Positions 16,302-25,399 of a stretch of DNA of 64,000 bases are shown here, piece after piece. The position numbers and the translations under genes were made by a program. The notes under the pieces are model-generated. The model had not been told where the DNA came from. It ran no database searches and saw only the letters and a list, made by a program, of their open reading frames with translations. The stretch spans positions 1,717,586 through 1,781,585 of the forward strand of contig NZ_RJKV01000001.1 of assembly GCF_003751305.1 (NCBI RefSeq), read 5' to 3'. Within the stretch, counting starts at the first letter, position 1; every line of letters begins with the position of its first letter. This DNA comes from Stenotrophomonas rhizophila. GTDB lineage: Bacteria > Pseudomonadota > Gammaproteobacteria > Xanthomonadales > Xanthomonadaceae.

Positions 16302-18353
16302 ATGTTGCCCCCCTCTCCCCGTTCCCGCCGTTCCGTTGCCACCCTGACTGTCGCCATCGGCCTTGCCCTGGCGAGCCAAGCGCACGCAGATGCCTCCGCA
16401 GATGCCGCCTCGGCCAAGCAGATGGACACGGTCGTCGTCACCGCCACCGGCGCCCAGCAGTGGATCAAGGACGCCCCCGCCAGCATCAGCGTGATCACCC
16501 GCGAGGAGATCGAACGCAAGCCGGTCAGCAGCATCGGCCAACTGCTGAGCACCGTTCCCGGCGTGACCGGCGGCTACGCGCTGTCAGGCGCGCAGTCCAA
16601 GATCCGCCTGCGCGGCCTGCCCGAGCAGTACACCCTGATCCTCATCGACGGCCGCCGCCAGGGCAATTCCTCCGGCGTGAACTACCGCGATGACCTGGGT
16701 CCGCAGGATCTGAACTGGCTCTCGCCGGACATGATCGAGCGCATCGAGGTGGTCCGCGGGCCGATGTCCTCGTTGTACGGCTCGGATGCGATGGGCGGGG
16801 TGATCAACATCATCACCCGCAAGATCGCCGACAAATGGGGCGGCTCGGTCACCTTCAACTACAGCAAGCCCGATTCCCCGACCCGCGGCGATACCACCCA
16901 GATGGGCGCGCTGTTCAGTGGTCCGCTGACCGAGAACCTGGGCCTGCGCGTCGGTGCCAATGTCACCAACCGCGAATCGGATACCGGCCGCCGCCAGACG
17001 CCCGGCAACAAGGCCGAGAACGCCAACGCCCTGCTGAACTGGCGCGTCAACGATGACCACACCGTGGGCGTTGAAGCCTCGCGTGGCGAGCAGCGCAACA
17101 GCGGTGCCGGCGCGGTCGGTGCGTGGGGTCTGTCCAAGCTGGTGCAGACCGGCTACGTGGTCATGCACGATGGTCGCTACGGCGATGCCGCCACCTCCAA
17201 GACGACGCTGGTGCAGAACGATTACGAAGACAAGGGCAGCGCCGTCGGCAACCACTCCAAGGAGACGGTGTTCGATACCGCGTTCACCCGCAGCTTCCAT
17301 TGGGGCTTCGAGCAGAGCCTGAATGTGGGCGGGCAGTGGAAGCGCGAAGAGTTGAAGAACGGCGACACCATCGGCACCGTGCCGGTCACCTGGACCGGTA
17401 CCGGGCGGATCAGCCCGGTCAGTGAGGCCGACTCCTGGGCGCTGTTCGCCGAAGATCACATCACGCTGCACGAGCGCTTCATCCTGACCGTGGGCCTGCG
17501 TTGGGACAACACCGACAATTACGACGACAACCTGAGCCCGCGCGTCTACGGCGTCTGGCACCCGTCCGATGACTGGACTGTGCGCGGCGGTGTCTCGCAG
17601 GGCTTCCGCGCGCCCACCCTGAAGCAGGGCACCGCGGGCGCTGCGACCCAGTCCGGTGGCAACGGCTGCACCGCGTTGACGGTGGAAGGCTGGACCAACC
17701 GCTCGATCAGCGCCGATGGCACCACCGGCTGCTACATGGCCGGCAATCCGAACCTGGAACCGGAAACCAGCACCAACTACGAGCTGGGCGTCGGCTACGA
17801 CAAGAACGGCTGGTCGGCCTCGGCCACCTACTTCCTGACCGACTTCGATGACAAGATCCAGCAGGTCCCGCTGCGTGACATCCCCGGCCAGACGACCAGC
17901 TTCGTCAACGGATTCTGGTGGACGGTCGCGCAGAACATCCAGAAGGCCCGCACCCGCGGTGTCGAAGCCAGTGTCACCGTGCCCCTGCATGAGCGACTGA
18001 ACTGGGTCACCAACGCCACGCGCATGCTGGAATCGAAGAACCGCACCACCGGCGCCAGCCTGCTGGTGGTGCCCAAGCTGACCGCCAATACCTCGCTGGA
18101 CTGGCAGGTGACCGATGCCTGGTCGCTCAACCTGAGCGCGCAGCATATCGGCGAGCAGCTGGTGTCCTCCACCAGCGCCACGTTCGCCAAGGCGTACACC
18201 ACCTGGGACCTGGTCACCGGCTACGACGTCAACGAGCACCTGACCGTGCGCGCGGGCGTGCTCAACCTCGGCGATGTCTCCACCATCGAGGAAGGCAACA
18301 ACTACGACGGCGGTGCACGCACCTTCTTCGTGGGTGCCACGGCGCGGTTCTGA
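16302..18353 (+). CDS. TonB-dependent outer membrane receptor, catecholate-siderophore type
   Basis: 683 residues. Signal peptide ends near residue 29 (LALASQAHADA). The TonB box region reads MDTVVVTATG, then the plug domain (about 45-155, DAPASISVITREEIERKPVS to SSLYGSDAMGGVINIITRK) and a 22-strand barrel ending in the typical aromatic residue ATARF. This order and the ENANALLNWRVNDDHTVGVE-type strands are like CirA/FepA/BfeA receptors for ferric enterobactin-type siderophores. A candidate Fur box lies upstream. It is transcribed alone and faces the pnuC/TonB unit, from which it is separated by a shared terminator. Confidence 0.87.
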   Translation: MLPPSPRSRRSVATLTVAIGLALASQAHADASADAASAKQMDTVVVTATGAQQWIKDAPASISVITREEIERKPVSSIGQLLSTVPGVTGGYALSGAQSKIRLRGLPEQYTLILIDGRRQGNSSGVNYRDDLGPQDLNWLSPDMIERIEVVRGPMSSLYGSDAMGGVINIITRKIADKWGGSVTFNYSKPDSPTRGDTTQMGALFSGPLTENLGLRVGANVTNRESDTGRRQTPGNKAENANALLNWRVNDDHTVGVEASRGEQRNSGAGAVGAWGLSKLVQTGYVVMHDGRYGDAATSKTTLVQNDYEDKGSAVGNHSKETVFDTAFTRSFHWGFEQSLNVGGQWKREELKNGDTIGTVPVTWTGTGRISPVSEADSWALFAEDHITLHERFILTVGLRWDNTDNYDDNLSPRVYGVWHPSDDWTVRGGVSQGFRAPTLKQGTAGAATQSGGNGCTALTVEGWTNRSISADGTTGCYMAGNPNLEPETSTNYELGVGYDKNGWSASATYFLTDFDDKIQQVPLRDIPGQTTSFVNGFWWTVAQNIQKARTRGVEASVTVPLHERLNWVTNATRMLESKNRTTGASLLVVPKLTANTSLDWQVTDAWSLNLSAQHIGEQLVSSTSATFAKAYTTWDLVTGYDVNEHLTVRAGVLNLGDVSTIEEGNNYDGGARTFFVGATARF

Positions 18354-18389
18354 CCGTGCCGGGTCGAGTGCAGACCTGAAGCAACGAAG

Positions 18390-18417
18390 GGGCGGCGCGG
18401 ACTTAACCGCGCCGCCC
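18390..18417. terminator. Bidirectional terminator between convergent genes
   Basis: An 11-bp GC-rich stem GGGCGGCGCGG / CCGCGCCGCCC with loop ACTTAA. The TAA stop of the minus-strand pnuC-like gene (18403) lies inside the loop, so the stem overlaps its last codons. It serves both the plus-strand receptor gene and the minus-strand unit. Confidence 0.7.
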
Positions 18418-18999
18418 TTCTGCGTTGTGGAGCAGCGCGTCGTTGCGCGCCACCGTCCATGCCCGCAACCCCATCACGGCCAGGCCGACGAACACCAGAT
18501 ACAGCACCGCGGTCACGTGCAGTGACTTGACCATGTACATGCCGACGTAGACGACGTCGACCAGGATCCACAGCCACCATGCGGCCGTGTGACGCCGCGC
18601 CTGCCACCACTGGGCGACCAGGCTCAGCGCAGCCAGCATTGCATCCAGCCACGGCAACGCTGCATTGGTGAGGAAGTGCATCGCCGCGCCGAGCGCGATG
18701 CCGAAGGCGACGCCGATGCCGAGGTCACGCCACATGGCCGCCCGCGCCAGCGGCATGATCGCGACCCGGCCATCGTCCTCCACTTGGCCACGCCAGCGCA
18801 CCCAGCCGTAGACCAGGAAGCCACCGAACACGACCTGCAGCAACGTGTCCGAGTACAGCCGTGCGTCGACAAAGACCAGTGCATACAGCGCGACCGAAAT
18901 CAGCCCGACCGGCCAGGCGAGGGTCACCCGGCGCGTCATCAGCCACACGCCAAGCATGCTGACGATGGCGGCCGACCATTCCAGGAGTGCCGGGTTCAT
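18403..18999 (-). CDS. pnuC: PnuC-family vitamin transporter, probably thiamine (PnuT-like)
   Basis: 198 residues with about seven hydrophobic segments and the PnuC family motifs: an N-terminal WSAAIVSMLGVWLMTRRVTL, the FGGFLVYGWVRWRG helix, LPWLDAMLAALSLVAQWWQA and the WWLWILVDVVYVGMY helix. PnuC proteins are SWEET-like facilitators of unphosphorylated vitamins, trapped by later phosphorylation. It overlaps the TonB receptor gene by 4 bp (ATGA) and lies behind a TPP riboswitch, so the cargo is probably thiamine rather than nicotinamide riboside. Known parallels are riboswitch-linked PnuT proteins in Bacteroidetes and proteobacteria. Confidence 0.85.
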   Translation of the reverse strand: MNPALLEWSAAIVSMLGVWLMTRRVTLAWPVGLISVALYALVFVDARLYSDTLLQVVFGGFLVYGWVRWRGQVEDDGRVAIMPLARAAMWRDLGIGVAFGIALGAAMHFLTNAALPWLDAMLAALSLVAQWWQARRHTAAWWLWILVDVVYVGMYMVKSLHVTAVLYLVFVGLAVMGLRAWTVARNDALLHNAEGRRG

Positions 19000-21173
19000 A
19001 GTGCGAACGTGACCGACAGCCGGGCCTGACGCGGTGCGCCCGGGAACAGGTAGTAGTCGCCCGAGCTGCTGCCGGTGTCACGCCAGTAGAAGCGGTTGAA
19101 CAGGTTGTCCACCGAGAGGTTCCAGGTCACCGGATGCTCACCCACCTGATGTCTGAAGCGCAGGCCGGCATCGAACACGCTGTACGCCGGTGCGCTCGCG
19201 CGGCCATCGGCAGTGGCCACGTTGGAGGCCGCGTAACGCCAGCCGCCGGTCAGCCCCAGGCCGGTCACGAACGGCAGCTGGTATTCGGCATGCACGGTCG
19301 CGCGAGTCCTGGGCACGTTGATCAGCTGGTGGCCTTCGTAGTCCGGCGTGCCGGCATCGCGGGCGCGGGCGCGCAGCACACTGGCGCTGGCGGTCAGCGA
19401 CAGGCGCTCGGTGAGCTGGCCCTGCGCGGTGAGCTCCAGCCCGGTATGGGTCTGCTGCCCCTCCTGGACGAAGCTGTAGCCGGCATCACTGCCGCCCGGC
19501 TTGGCGTACTGGAACGGCTGCGAAGTGCGGAACAGAGCGGCACCCAACGTCAGCGCATCGCTGCGCACATACTTGACGCCCACTTCGGTCTGGCGCGACA
19601 GCACCGCGGGCAGGAACGTGCCTTCGTTGGAGGTCCAGAACGGCGCTTCCTGGCCGAGCGAAATGCCCCGCACGTAGCTGACATACGCGTTGACCTCGTC
19701 GGTCGCCTTCCAGACCAGCGCGGTCTGCGGCAGGAAGCGCGACAGGCGGCTGTGGCGCTCGGGGTTGCCACGCTTGTCGTAGGCACGCTCGTCCAGGCGG
19801 ACAAAACGCCCGCCGGCCAGCCACTGCCACTCGCCGAAGCTCATGCGGTCCAGTGCGAACACCGCGGTCTGCGCGCTGTCCAGACGCCGCGCGGAGGGGC
19901 CCGGCATCAGCGGCGACGGTTCGAACTGCGGCACCTGCGCATCGTGGATGTTGGCGGTGCCCACGTACTCATTGACATTGCGTCGCTTGTCCACGGTGCG
20001 CTCGAAACGGTCCGCACCCACACTCAGCTCGTGCCGGATATCGCCGGTGGCGAAACTGCCGCGCACTTCGGCACGGAATTCCAGGTTGCGGCGGGTGTCG
20101 TCCGGGCTGCGGTAATCGTAGATGTCGTAGTCGCCGTTGGGCGCGAAGTAGTTGCCCGGCACGCCGCCATCGGCACAGCCGGCGGCGTAGTAGCAGCCGT
20201 AGGCGAAGGCGACGTTGTCGTCGATCACCGAGCGGCTGTAGCTGGCCGACACCCGCGATTGCCACGTCGGGCTGAAGTCGTAGGTATGCAGTGCAGTGAG
20301 GTTGGTGCTGTCGATGCCGACCGGCCGCTGCCAGGCCTGATAGCCCAGCATGTGCTTGCGGTCCACGCCGCGCGGCAACTCGGTGGCGCCCAGCAGCTGA
20401 TAGCCCGAGGCTGAGCGCTGCGCGCTGGTCTGGTAGTTGGCATCCACCTCGAGCTTGCCGCGTTCGCCGATCAGCCAGTCGGTGGCCAGCGAGTAGAAGT
20501 TGCGGCGGCCGTCGGCATGGTCGATGTAGGAATCGGTGTCTTCCCATGCGGCATTGAAGCGCACGCCGAAGCGAGGCGACAGCCAGTGGCCGACATCCAC
20601 GGCGGTGTAGCGGGAGCCTTCCGAATCGGTGCCGAGGGTGACGTTGCGGACCTCGGCCGTGCGCTTGCCCACGTAATTGATGATGCCGCCGGGCGCCATG
20701 ACGCCCGCGGCGAGCCCCGCCTCACCCTTGAGGATCTCCACCGACTGGATGTTCTCCAGCGCCAGGCGCTGCTCGCCGGTGATGGCCAGCCCGTTGAAAC
20801 GGTAGCCGGTACCGGTATCCAGCGGGAAGCCGCGGATCGCGATGTTCTGGTAGTAACCGACCGGCGCGTAGCTGTCGCCCAGCGAGGCATCGTTGCTGGC
20901 CAGTTCGGACAACGTGCGCACCTGGCGGCTGTCCAGCAGATCGCGATCCAGGACGTTCACCGAGGCCGGGGTGCTCTTCCAGTCACCCGCGCCGAAACTG
21001 CTGGTCTGCGTGGTGGTAGCTGCCGGCTGATGCGCCTGCACGCGCACGGCGGCGAGCTCGGTCGGCGAGCGCTGGGGCGCGTCCGCGAGATCGTTGGCAT
21101 GAAGAGGCAGCGCGGCGCAGAGGGCGGCGGACAACAGCGTGGGGCGGAAGCAACGGTTCATTCGATTCGTCAT
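18996..21173 (-). CDS. TonB-dependent receptor for thiamine (siderophore-receptor fold)
   Basis: About 725 residues from ATG 21173; ATG 21161 is an alternative, and the open frame reaches 21242. Signal peptide RPTLLSAALCAALPLHAND, plug domain (IRGFPLDTGTGYRFNGLAIT, SVEILKGEAGLAAGVMAPGG) and a 22-strand barrel ending in SVTFAL. The plug resembles the FhuE/siderophore receptor subfamily, but the riboswitch 75-150 bp upstream and the coupled PnuC gene argue for uptake of thiamine or a derivative. Function is inferred from riboswitch context; family membership is clear. Confidence 0.82.
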   Translation of the reverse strand: MTNRMNRCFRPTLLSAALCAALPLHANDLADAPQRSPTELAAVRVQAHQPAATTTQTSSFGAGDWKSTPASVNVLDRDLLDSRQVRTLSELASNDASLGDSYAPVGYYQNIAIRGFPLDTGTGYRFNGLAITGEQRLALENIQSVEILKGEAGLAAGVMAPGGIINYVGKRTAEVRNVTLGTDSEGSRYTAVDVGHWLSPRFGVRFNAAWEDTDSYIDHADGRRNFYSLATDWLIGERGKLEVDANYQTSAQRSASGYQLLGATELPRGVDRKHMLGYQAWQRPVGIDSTNLTALHTYDFSPTWQSRVSASYSRSVIDDNVAFAYGCYYAAGCADGGVPGNYFAPNGDYDIYDYRSPDDTRRNLEFRAEVRGSFATGDIRHELSVGADRFERTVDKRRNVNEYVGTANIHDAQVPQFEPSPLMPGPSARRLDSAQTAVFALDRMSFGEWQWLAGGRFVRLDERAYDKRGNPERHSRLSRFLPQTALVWKATDEVNAYVSYVRGISLGQEAPFWTSNEGTFLPAVLSRQTEVGVKYVRSDALTLGAALFRTSQPFQYAKPGGSDAGYSFVQEGQQTHTGLELTAQGQLTERLSLTASASVLRARARDAGTPDYEGHQLINVPRTRATVHAEYQLPFVTGLGLTGGWRYAASNVATADGRASAPAYSVFDAGLRFRHQVGEHPVTWNLSVDNLFNRFYWRDTGSSSGDYYLFPGAPRQARLSVTFAL

Positions 21174-21244
21174 CAGCTGGGGGAGACGAAGCGAAGGCAC
21201 GCACGCCCACCGACCCATCACGGCGGTATGCCTGCTGCTCAAAG

Positions 21245-21322
21245 CTCCCTACGCCGGTGCAAACCGGATCAGGTTCCAAGGGACTCTCTCAGCCTGGTTT
21301 CGCCAGGCACCCCCGCTTCTGT
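21245..21322 (-). ncRNA. TPP riboswitch (THI element)
   Basis: Read on the minus strand, the segment has all conserved pieces of the thiamine pyrophosphate aptamer: the GGGGGTGCC P1/P2 entry, GGCTGAGA in the pyrimidine-sensing arm, then ACCTGATCCGG and GCGTAGGGA in the pyrophosphate arm. The 5' end is near 21322 and the 3' end near 21245, about 72 bp before the receptor's ATG at 21173. Thus thiamine pyrophosphate should switch off the receptor and pnuC. The expression platform, whether terminator or ribosome-site masking, is not obvious by eye. Confidence 0.95.
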
Positions 21323-21363
21323 GACTATTTCACTACAAACCGTACGGATTTGCGAGCCTGCCC

Positions 21364-22500
21364 TCAGGCAGCGGCATGCAGCGCCTTCAGCAGGCCCTGC
21401 CCTGCCGGGGTGCTGAACCAGTCAGTATGCCCGAGCAGGAAGGTGTGGTAGGCCACGTCGGCATTGGCCGGCGAGTGCGTCACGCCCTCGAAGTACTCCA
21501 CTTCCGACAGCGCGAAGTCGAGCTGGACGATAGGAAGCAGATCGGCCAGCAGGTGCACGCGCTCGGCAGACAGCGGCACGATCTCGCGGTAGCCGGCCAG
21601 CAGGGCCAGCGCGATATCCACGCGCACGGCCGCCTCGCCGCTCTCCAGCGCCAGCCAGGCCACCGCGTTGCGTTCAATGGCGGTGGCCAGGTCGAACAAG
21701 GCACTGGTCGGTGACGCCAGGCCGACATCGAGCACGGTATCCACCACGTAACTCTCCCCGTCCTGACGCCAGAGCAGGTTGGACACATGCCAGTCGTTAT
21801 GCGCCCAGAGGCGGGGTTCGGCCTGCAGCCGTTTGGCCAATCCGGCGTGCCACGGCAGCACCGCCCGCTGCAGATCGGCCTGCCAATCCTGGCGCGCGAG
21901 GTAGGCCGCCAAGCCCGGACGATCGTCGAGTCCGGCCTGAAGGGTGGCGATGGGATCAGCGGCGCGGATCAGATCATCGCGCGCGACCAGCAGATGGGTG
22001 TTGCGCTGGGGCGCGTGATGGCTGGCGGACGCATGATGCAGTCGCGCCAGCATCCGGCCGGCCTCGCGCGCCTGTGCGGCGTCGGTCAGCAACGTCCAGG
22101 ACGGCGCATCGCGGTAGATGTCCTGGCCACGGCCCACGGTATGCAGCTCGTAGGTCCAGCCATCGTGTTCGACCGCGGTTGCGCCGTCCCGATCATGCAA
22201 TACCTCGACCACGGGCACGCCCTGAGCGGCGAGGTGCTGGAGCAGGCGATGCTCTTCGGTCAGCCCGGCCGCGCTGCGTACGCTGCCATGGTGACGCTTG
22301 ACGAACACCCTGCCCTGTTCGCTCTCGACAATGGCGGCGGCAGACATCGGCCGCGGGCTGTGCCACAGCACCTGGCTCGCTTCGCCCAGCTGCGGAAACC
22401 GCTCACGCAGCCAGGTGATCTCCCGGTCGGTGATGGCGGGCCAATCGGCGGCCACCTCATCGTTGTTGAGGCCTTGGACGCGGTGGGGGCTGTTGCTCAT
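21364..22500 (-). CDS. APH-family phosphotransferase (thiamine-kinase-like candidate)
   Basis: 378 residues from ATG 22500. Kinase-like fold of the aminoglycoside phosphotransferase/choline kinase family: nucleotide loop GRVFVKRHHGSVRS with the ATP lysine, LQHLAAQGVPVVEVL, catalytic loop WAHNDWHVSNLLW (Brenner motif HxDxxxxN) and metal-binding VVDTVLDVGLAS. The family phosphorylates small molecules such as choline, homoserine, thiamine or drugs. It lies 42 bp upstream of the TPP riboswitch on the same strand, so it is outside the riboswitch-controlled RNA unless transcribed through. A thiamine kinase role would fit the neighbours but is not shown. Confidence 0.75.
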   Translation of the reverse strand: MSNSPHRVQGLNNDEVAADWPAITDREITWLRERFPQLGEASQVLWHSPRPMSAAAIVESEQGRVFVKRHHGSVRSAAGLTEEHRLLQHLAAQGVPVVEVLHDRDGATAVEHDGWTYELHTVGRGQDIYRDAPSWTLLTDAAQAREAGRMLARLHHASASHHAPQRNTHLLVARDDLIRAADPIATLQAGLDDRPGLAAYLARQDWQADLQRAVLPWHAGLAKRLQAEPRLWAHNDWHVSNLLWRQDGESYVVDTVLDVGLASPTSALFDLATAIERNAVAWLALESGEAAVRVDIALALLAGYREIVPLSAERVHLLADLLPIVQLDFALSEVEYFEGVTHSPANADVAYHTFLLGHTDWFSTPAGQGLLKALHAAA

Positions 22501-22599
22501 GGGATGACGGGTCGATGACGGCGAGAGGCACGCTGTCACCAGACAGTGGGCGAGGCGAGGATACCAAGCCGGGCCCACCGAGGGGAGCCAATCACTCCC

Positions 22600-24798
22600 T
22601 CAGGGCGTGCCGTTGCCCTGCTTCGTGGCGGCCGGCTTGGCCGGCAGCAGCCGCGGCTGCTCGGCATACCAGTCGCGGGCGCCGGCAAGGTGCCACTTGC
22701 GCTGCTCGCCCTGCAGCTCGATGCCGGCCCCCAGCACGCCCCAGCGCAGGTAGAGATCGCCGCGGCGCTTGCCATGACTCAGATCCAGCCGCGCCTGCAG
22801 GGACAGCCGCTCGTTCTCGGCCTGCAGATCCTCCACGATCAGCTCGCCACTGCGCCAGCGCAGCTGCCCACTGGCCTGCACCTCCCCGGAATCCAGCATC
22901 CCGAGTACCCAGCGCGGGTATTCGCTGCGCTGGGCGAACACGCCGAGCAATGGACCGGCATCGCGCAGGCGCAGGTCGGCCAGGCCATCCACCTGGAACG
23001 GCGCGGCCGCATCGATGTGGCCACTGCGGATCGCCACCTTGCCCCACCAACGCCCGTCACTTTTTTCATCACCCACGTGGATGTTGCGCAGGTCCACCGT
23101 GGTGCCACCAAGATCAAACTGGCGGCTGTCGAAATCCGCACGCTGCAGACGCGCCCGCAGCTGCGCATCGCCGCGCATCGCGATGCCCGCCACACTGAGC
23201 CGGGCCCCGGTGCCGCGTAGATCGGCACTGCCCTTGCCTACCCGACCGGAGGCATCCAACGACACATCACCGCTGAGCAGACCGGTACCGCCGAGCAGGC
23301 GCACGTTATCGTTGCCCAGATAACGGTTGTAGGCGGTGAGGTCGGGCACCCGCGCATCGGTGAAGCGCAGCTGGGCCCGCATGCCATCACTCAATTCCTT
23401 CAACCGCGCATCGCCGCGCAGGGTCAGCGCCAGCTGGCGCCCATCGAACAGCACCGACTTCGGCGCATGGGTGGGCGCAGCCTGGAAGCGCGGGATCTGC
23501 ACCTTCAGTTCTGCCTGCGGTGGTTCGCCCTCCACGATCCGGCCCTGTGCGTGGGCGTCGCCGCGCATCCTGACCCCTGCAACCTCGGCCACGGCAGCCA
23601 CCTGCGGGATATCCACCGTGCTGCCCGGCGCCAGTTGACCATCGGCGAGGATGACGTCTGCCTTGAGCAGCCCACCGCCATCAAGGTGGAACCACGGCTT
23701 TTTCACGAACAGATCGCTGATCCAGTTGAGCGACTGGAACTGCCAGGCGCCCTGCACTTTGCCAGACAGCCGTGGAAGCAGCTCGGCCGGCGCCTGGAAC
23801 GGAATCTTCCGGCCGGTCACGCGCAGATCGGCATTGAGTTCGCTGCCCGTTTCCGGGTCACGCGGGAGCCGGGCCTGGACGCGCATGTCCTGCGCCACGT
23901 CCAGTTGCAGCGACAGCAGGCCACGGTCATCGGCGTGGACGCCGGCATGCAGGGGCAGCCGCCAGACCAGCCGGCTGCCCGGTCGCAGCGCGCCCTCTTC
24001 CAGGGTCACGTCCGCGGTGAGGCGGGCATTGGAGACCGCACTGCCCACTTTGACGTGCGGGCCACCGGTGTCGATGCGCAGGCCTTGGCTGCGGGCATCG
24101 ATCTGCAGCTGCGCCCAGGTGATGCCAAGTTTCTGCAGTCCCGGCGCGTCGTCACGATAGTGCCGCGGGAAGTGGAAGCGCGCGGCGATATGGGCATCGT
24201 CCAGCACGTTGACCCCGTCGAAACTGACCTGGGCATCATCGAAGCCTGCCGTGGAATCGAACAGCTCCGACGGCCCGCCCTTGAGCTGCTTGAGGAAACC
24301 GACATTGCCGCGCCCTTGACCGACGATCAGCAACTTGCCGAAGCGACCACTGCGGATGGTGTCGCTGTGGATCGCATCGAACCGCAGCGTCCAGCCACGG
24401 TCACCCCGCGGCGGCGGGGGAATGGCCTTTTCAACCCGCTCGACCTCGGCTTCAACCCCTGTGGCATCAATGCGCGGAATGCGCACTTCCTTGCGCAACA
24501 GCGCCGGCAGATCGATCCAGGCACTCGCCCGGTCGGCACGGAACACATACTGCGTGCGATTGGCCTGGCCGCGCATGCGGATGTTCCAGACCACGGCCTG
24601 CCCGGGCAGCAGGGTCAGCGCCGGCCCGGTCTGCATGGTGAACTTTTCAGGTTTGCGGTTGGTGACCGCATCGAACAGCGGCGTATTGAGGAACACATTG
24701 CCCGCCAGCAGATACAGCGCATACAGCGCCAGCAGCGACAGCAACGCCACGCGCCACGGCCGGGGCCAGCGCTGCACGCGCTCGGGAATCAGGGGCAT
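22600..24798 (-). CDS. Large AsmA-like inner-membrane protein
   Basis: 732 residues from ATG 24798; a TTG lies 12 bp upstream. One N-terminal membrane anchor (WRVALLSLLALYALYLLAGN, about residues 16-36) is followed by a long periplasmic region of repeated beta-rich segments with alternating GxLxxDxxLxxG patterns, such as PGSRLVWRLPLHAGVHADDR, GRVGKGSADLRGTGARLSV and EVQASGQLRWRSGELIVEDL. These resemble the repeats in AsmA/YdbH/TamB proteins that bridge the periplasm to move phospholipids to the outer membrane. Length and layout fit the AsmA-like group. The gene is alone here and its exact family is uncertain. Confidence 0.7.
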   Translation of the reverse strand: MPLIPERVQRWPRPWRVALLSLLALYALYLLAGNVFLNTPLFDAVTNRKPEKFTMQTGPALTLLPGQAVVWNIRMRGQANRTQYVFRADRASAWIDLPALLRKEVRIPRIDATGVEAEVERVEKAIPPPPRGDRGWTLRFDAIHSDTIRSGRFGKLLIVGQGRGNVGFLKQLKGGPSELFDSTAGFDDAQVSFDGVNVLDDAHIAARFHFPRHYRDDAPGLQKLGITWAQLQIDARSQGLRIDTGGPHVKVGSAVSNARLTADVTLEEGALRPGSRLVWRLPLHAGVHADDRGLLSLQLDVAQDMRVQARLPRDPETGSELNADLRVTGRKIPFQAPAELLPRLSGKVQGAWQFQSLNWISDLFVKKPWFHLDGGGLLKADVILADGQLAPGSTVDIPQVAAVAEVAGVRMRGDAHAQGRIVEGEPPQAELKVQIPRFQAAPTHAPKSVLFDGRQLALTLRGDARLKELSDGMRAQLRFTDARVPDLTAYNRYLGNDNVRLLGGTGLLSGDVSLDASGRVGKGSADLRGTGARLSVAGIAMRGDAQLRARLQRADFDSRQFDLGGTTVDLRNIHVGDEKSDGRWWGKVAIRSGHIDAAAPFQVDGLADLRLRDAGPLLGVFAQRSEYPRWVLGMLDSGEVQASGQLRWRSGELIVEDLQAENERLSLQARLDLSHGKRRGDLYLRWGVLGAGIELQGEQRKWHLAGARDWYAEQPRLLPAKPAATKQGNGTP

Positions 24799-24870
24799 GT
24801 GGGTCCGCAACAGGAAGCAGGATGACGGCTTACTATCGGCAAAATGCAGCCGTGATCGCGTGAAGGCGTG

Positions 24871-25260
24871 CTACGGAAGCTTCGCGATCACCTTGATCTC
24901 CACGTCGAATCCATACAGCCAGGTCACGCCGATACCGGTGAGCGTGGGATACGGCGCCTCGCCCCAGTACTCCGGAACGACGGCCCACACCCGCTCGAAG
25001 ACCTGCTCGGGATTGACCAGGAACACGGTCACGTCGACGACATCATCGAACGTGCACCCGGCCGCGCCAAGCACCGCATTGAGGTTGTCGAACGCACGCC
25101 GTACCTGCGCCTCCAGCTCGGGCTCGGGCGAACCATCCTCGCGGCTGCCAACCTGCCCGGACACGAACAGGAAGCCATTGGACCGTACTGCCGGCGAGTA
25201 GCGGTTGCGCTCGTACAGGGCCTGGCGGCCCGGCGGGAAAACGACGTCACGTGTTGCCAT
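24871..25260 (-). CDS. RidA-family protein (YjgF/YER057c/UK114)
   Basis: 129 residues from ATG 25260. RidA-like core: PAVRSNGFLFVSGQVG near the start, QVRRAFDNLNAVLGAAGCTF, DVVDVTVFLVN and the C-terminal strand EIKVIAKLP, with the catalytic arginine replaced by the PEYWGEAPYPTLTGIGV context. Such trimeric proteins hydrolyse reactive imine/enamine intermediates; the divergent group members may do other deaminations. It is divergent from a LysR gene with an operator between, so it is probably inducible. Confidence 0.83.
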   Translation of the reverse strand: MATRDVVFPPGRQALYERNRYSPAVRSNGFLFVSGQVGSREDGSPEPELEAQVRRAFDNLNAVLGAAGCTFDDVVDVTVFLVNPEQVFERVWAVVPEYWGEAPYPTLTGIGVTWLYGFDVEIKVIAKLP

Positions 25261-25357
25261 GATCAACCTCTGCCCTGGGCCGATGAACGGCTCGTCATGA
25301 ATGAAACGCCACAGTAGACCGCCATGGGCACCTGATAAACGCGGCCGCCCCGGCAAC

Positions 25358-25380
25358 ATTGTTTGTAGAATCCAAACAAT
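25358..25380. promoter_or_regulatory. Inverted repeat between RidA and LysR genes
   Basis: ATTGTTTG and CAAACAAT are perfect 8-bp inverted arms around a 7-bp spacer, 98 bp upstream of the RidA ATG and 20 bp upstream of the LysR ATG. This is the expected position and shape of a LysR-type operator. Binding is inferred. Confidence 0.6.
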
Positions 25381-25399
25381 CAGCCCCCGTGGAATGCAG

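Noticed and set aside
16584..18239. 551-codon open frame antisense to the catecholate-type TonB receptor gene
   Set aside because: The plus-strand receptor is complete with signal peptide, plug and barrel; the antisense product has unnatural composition.
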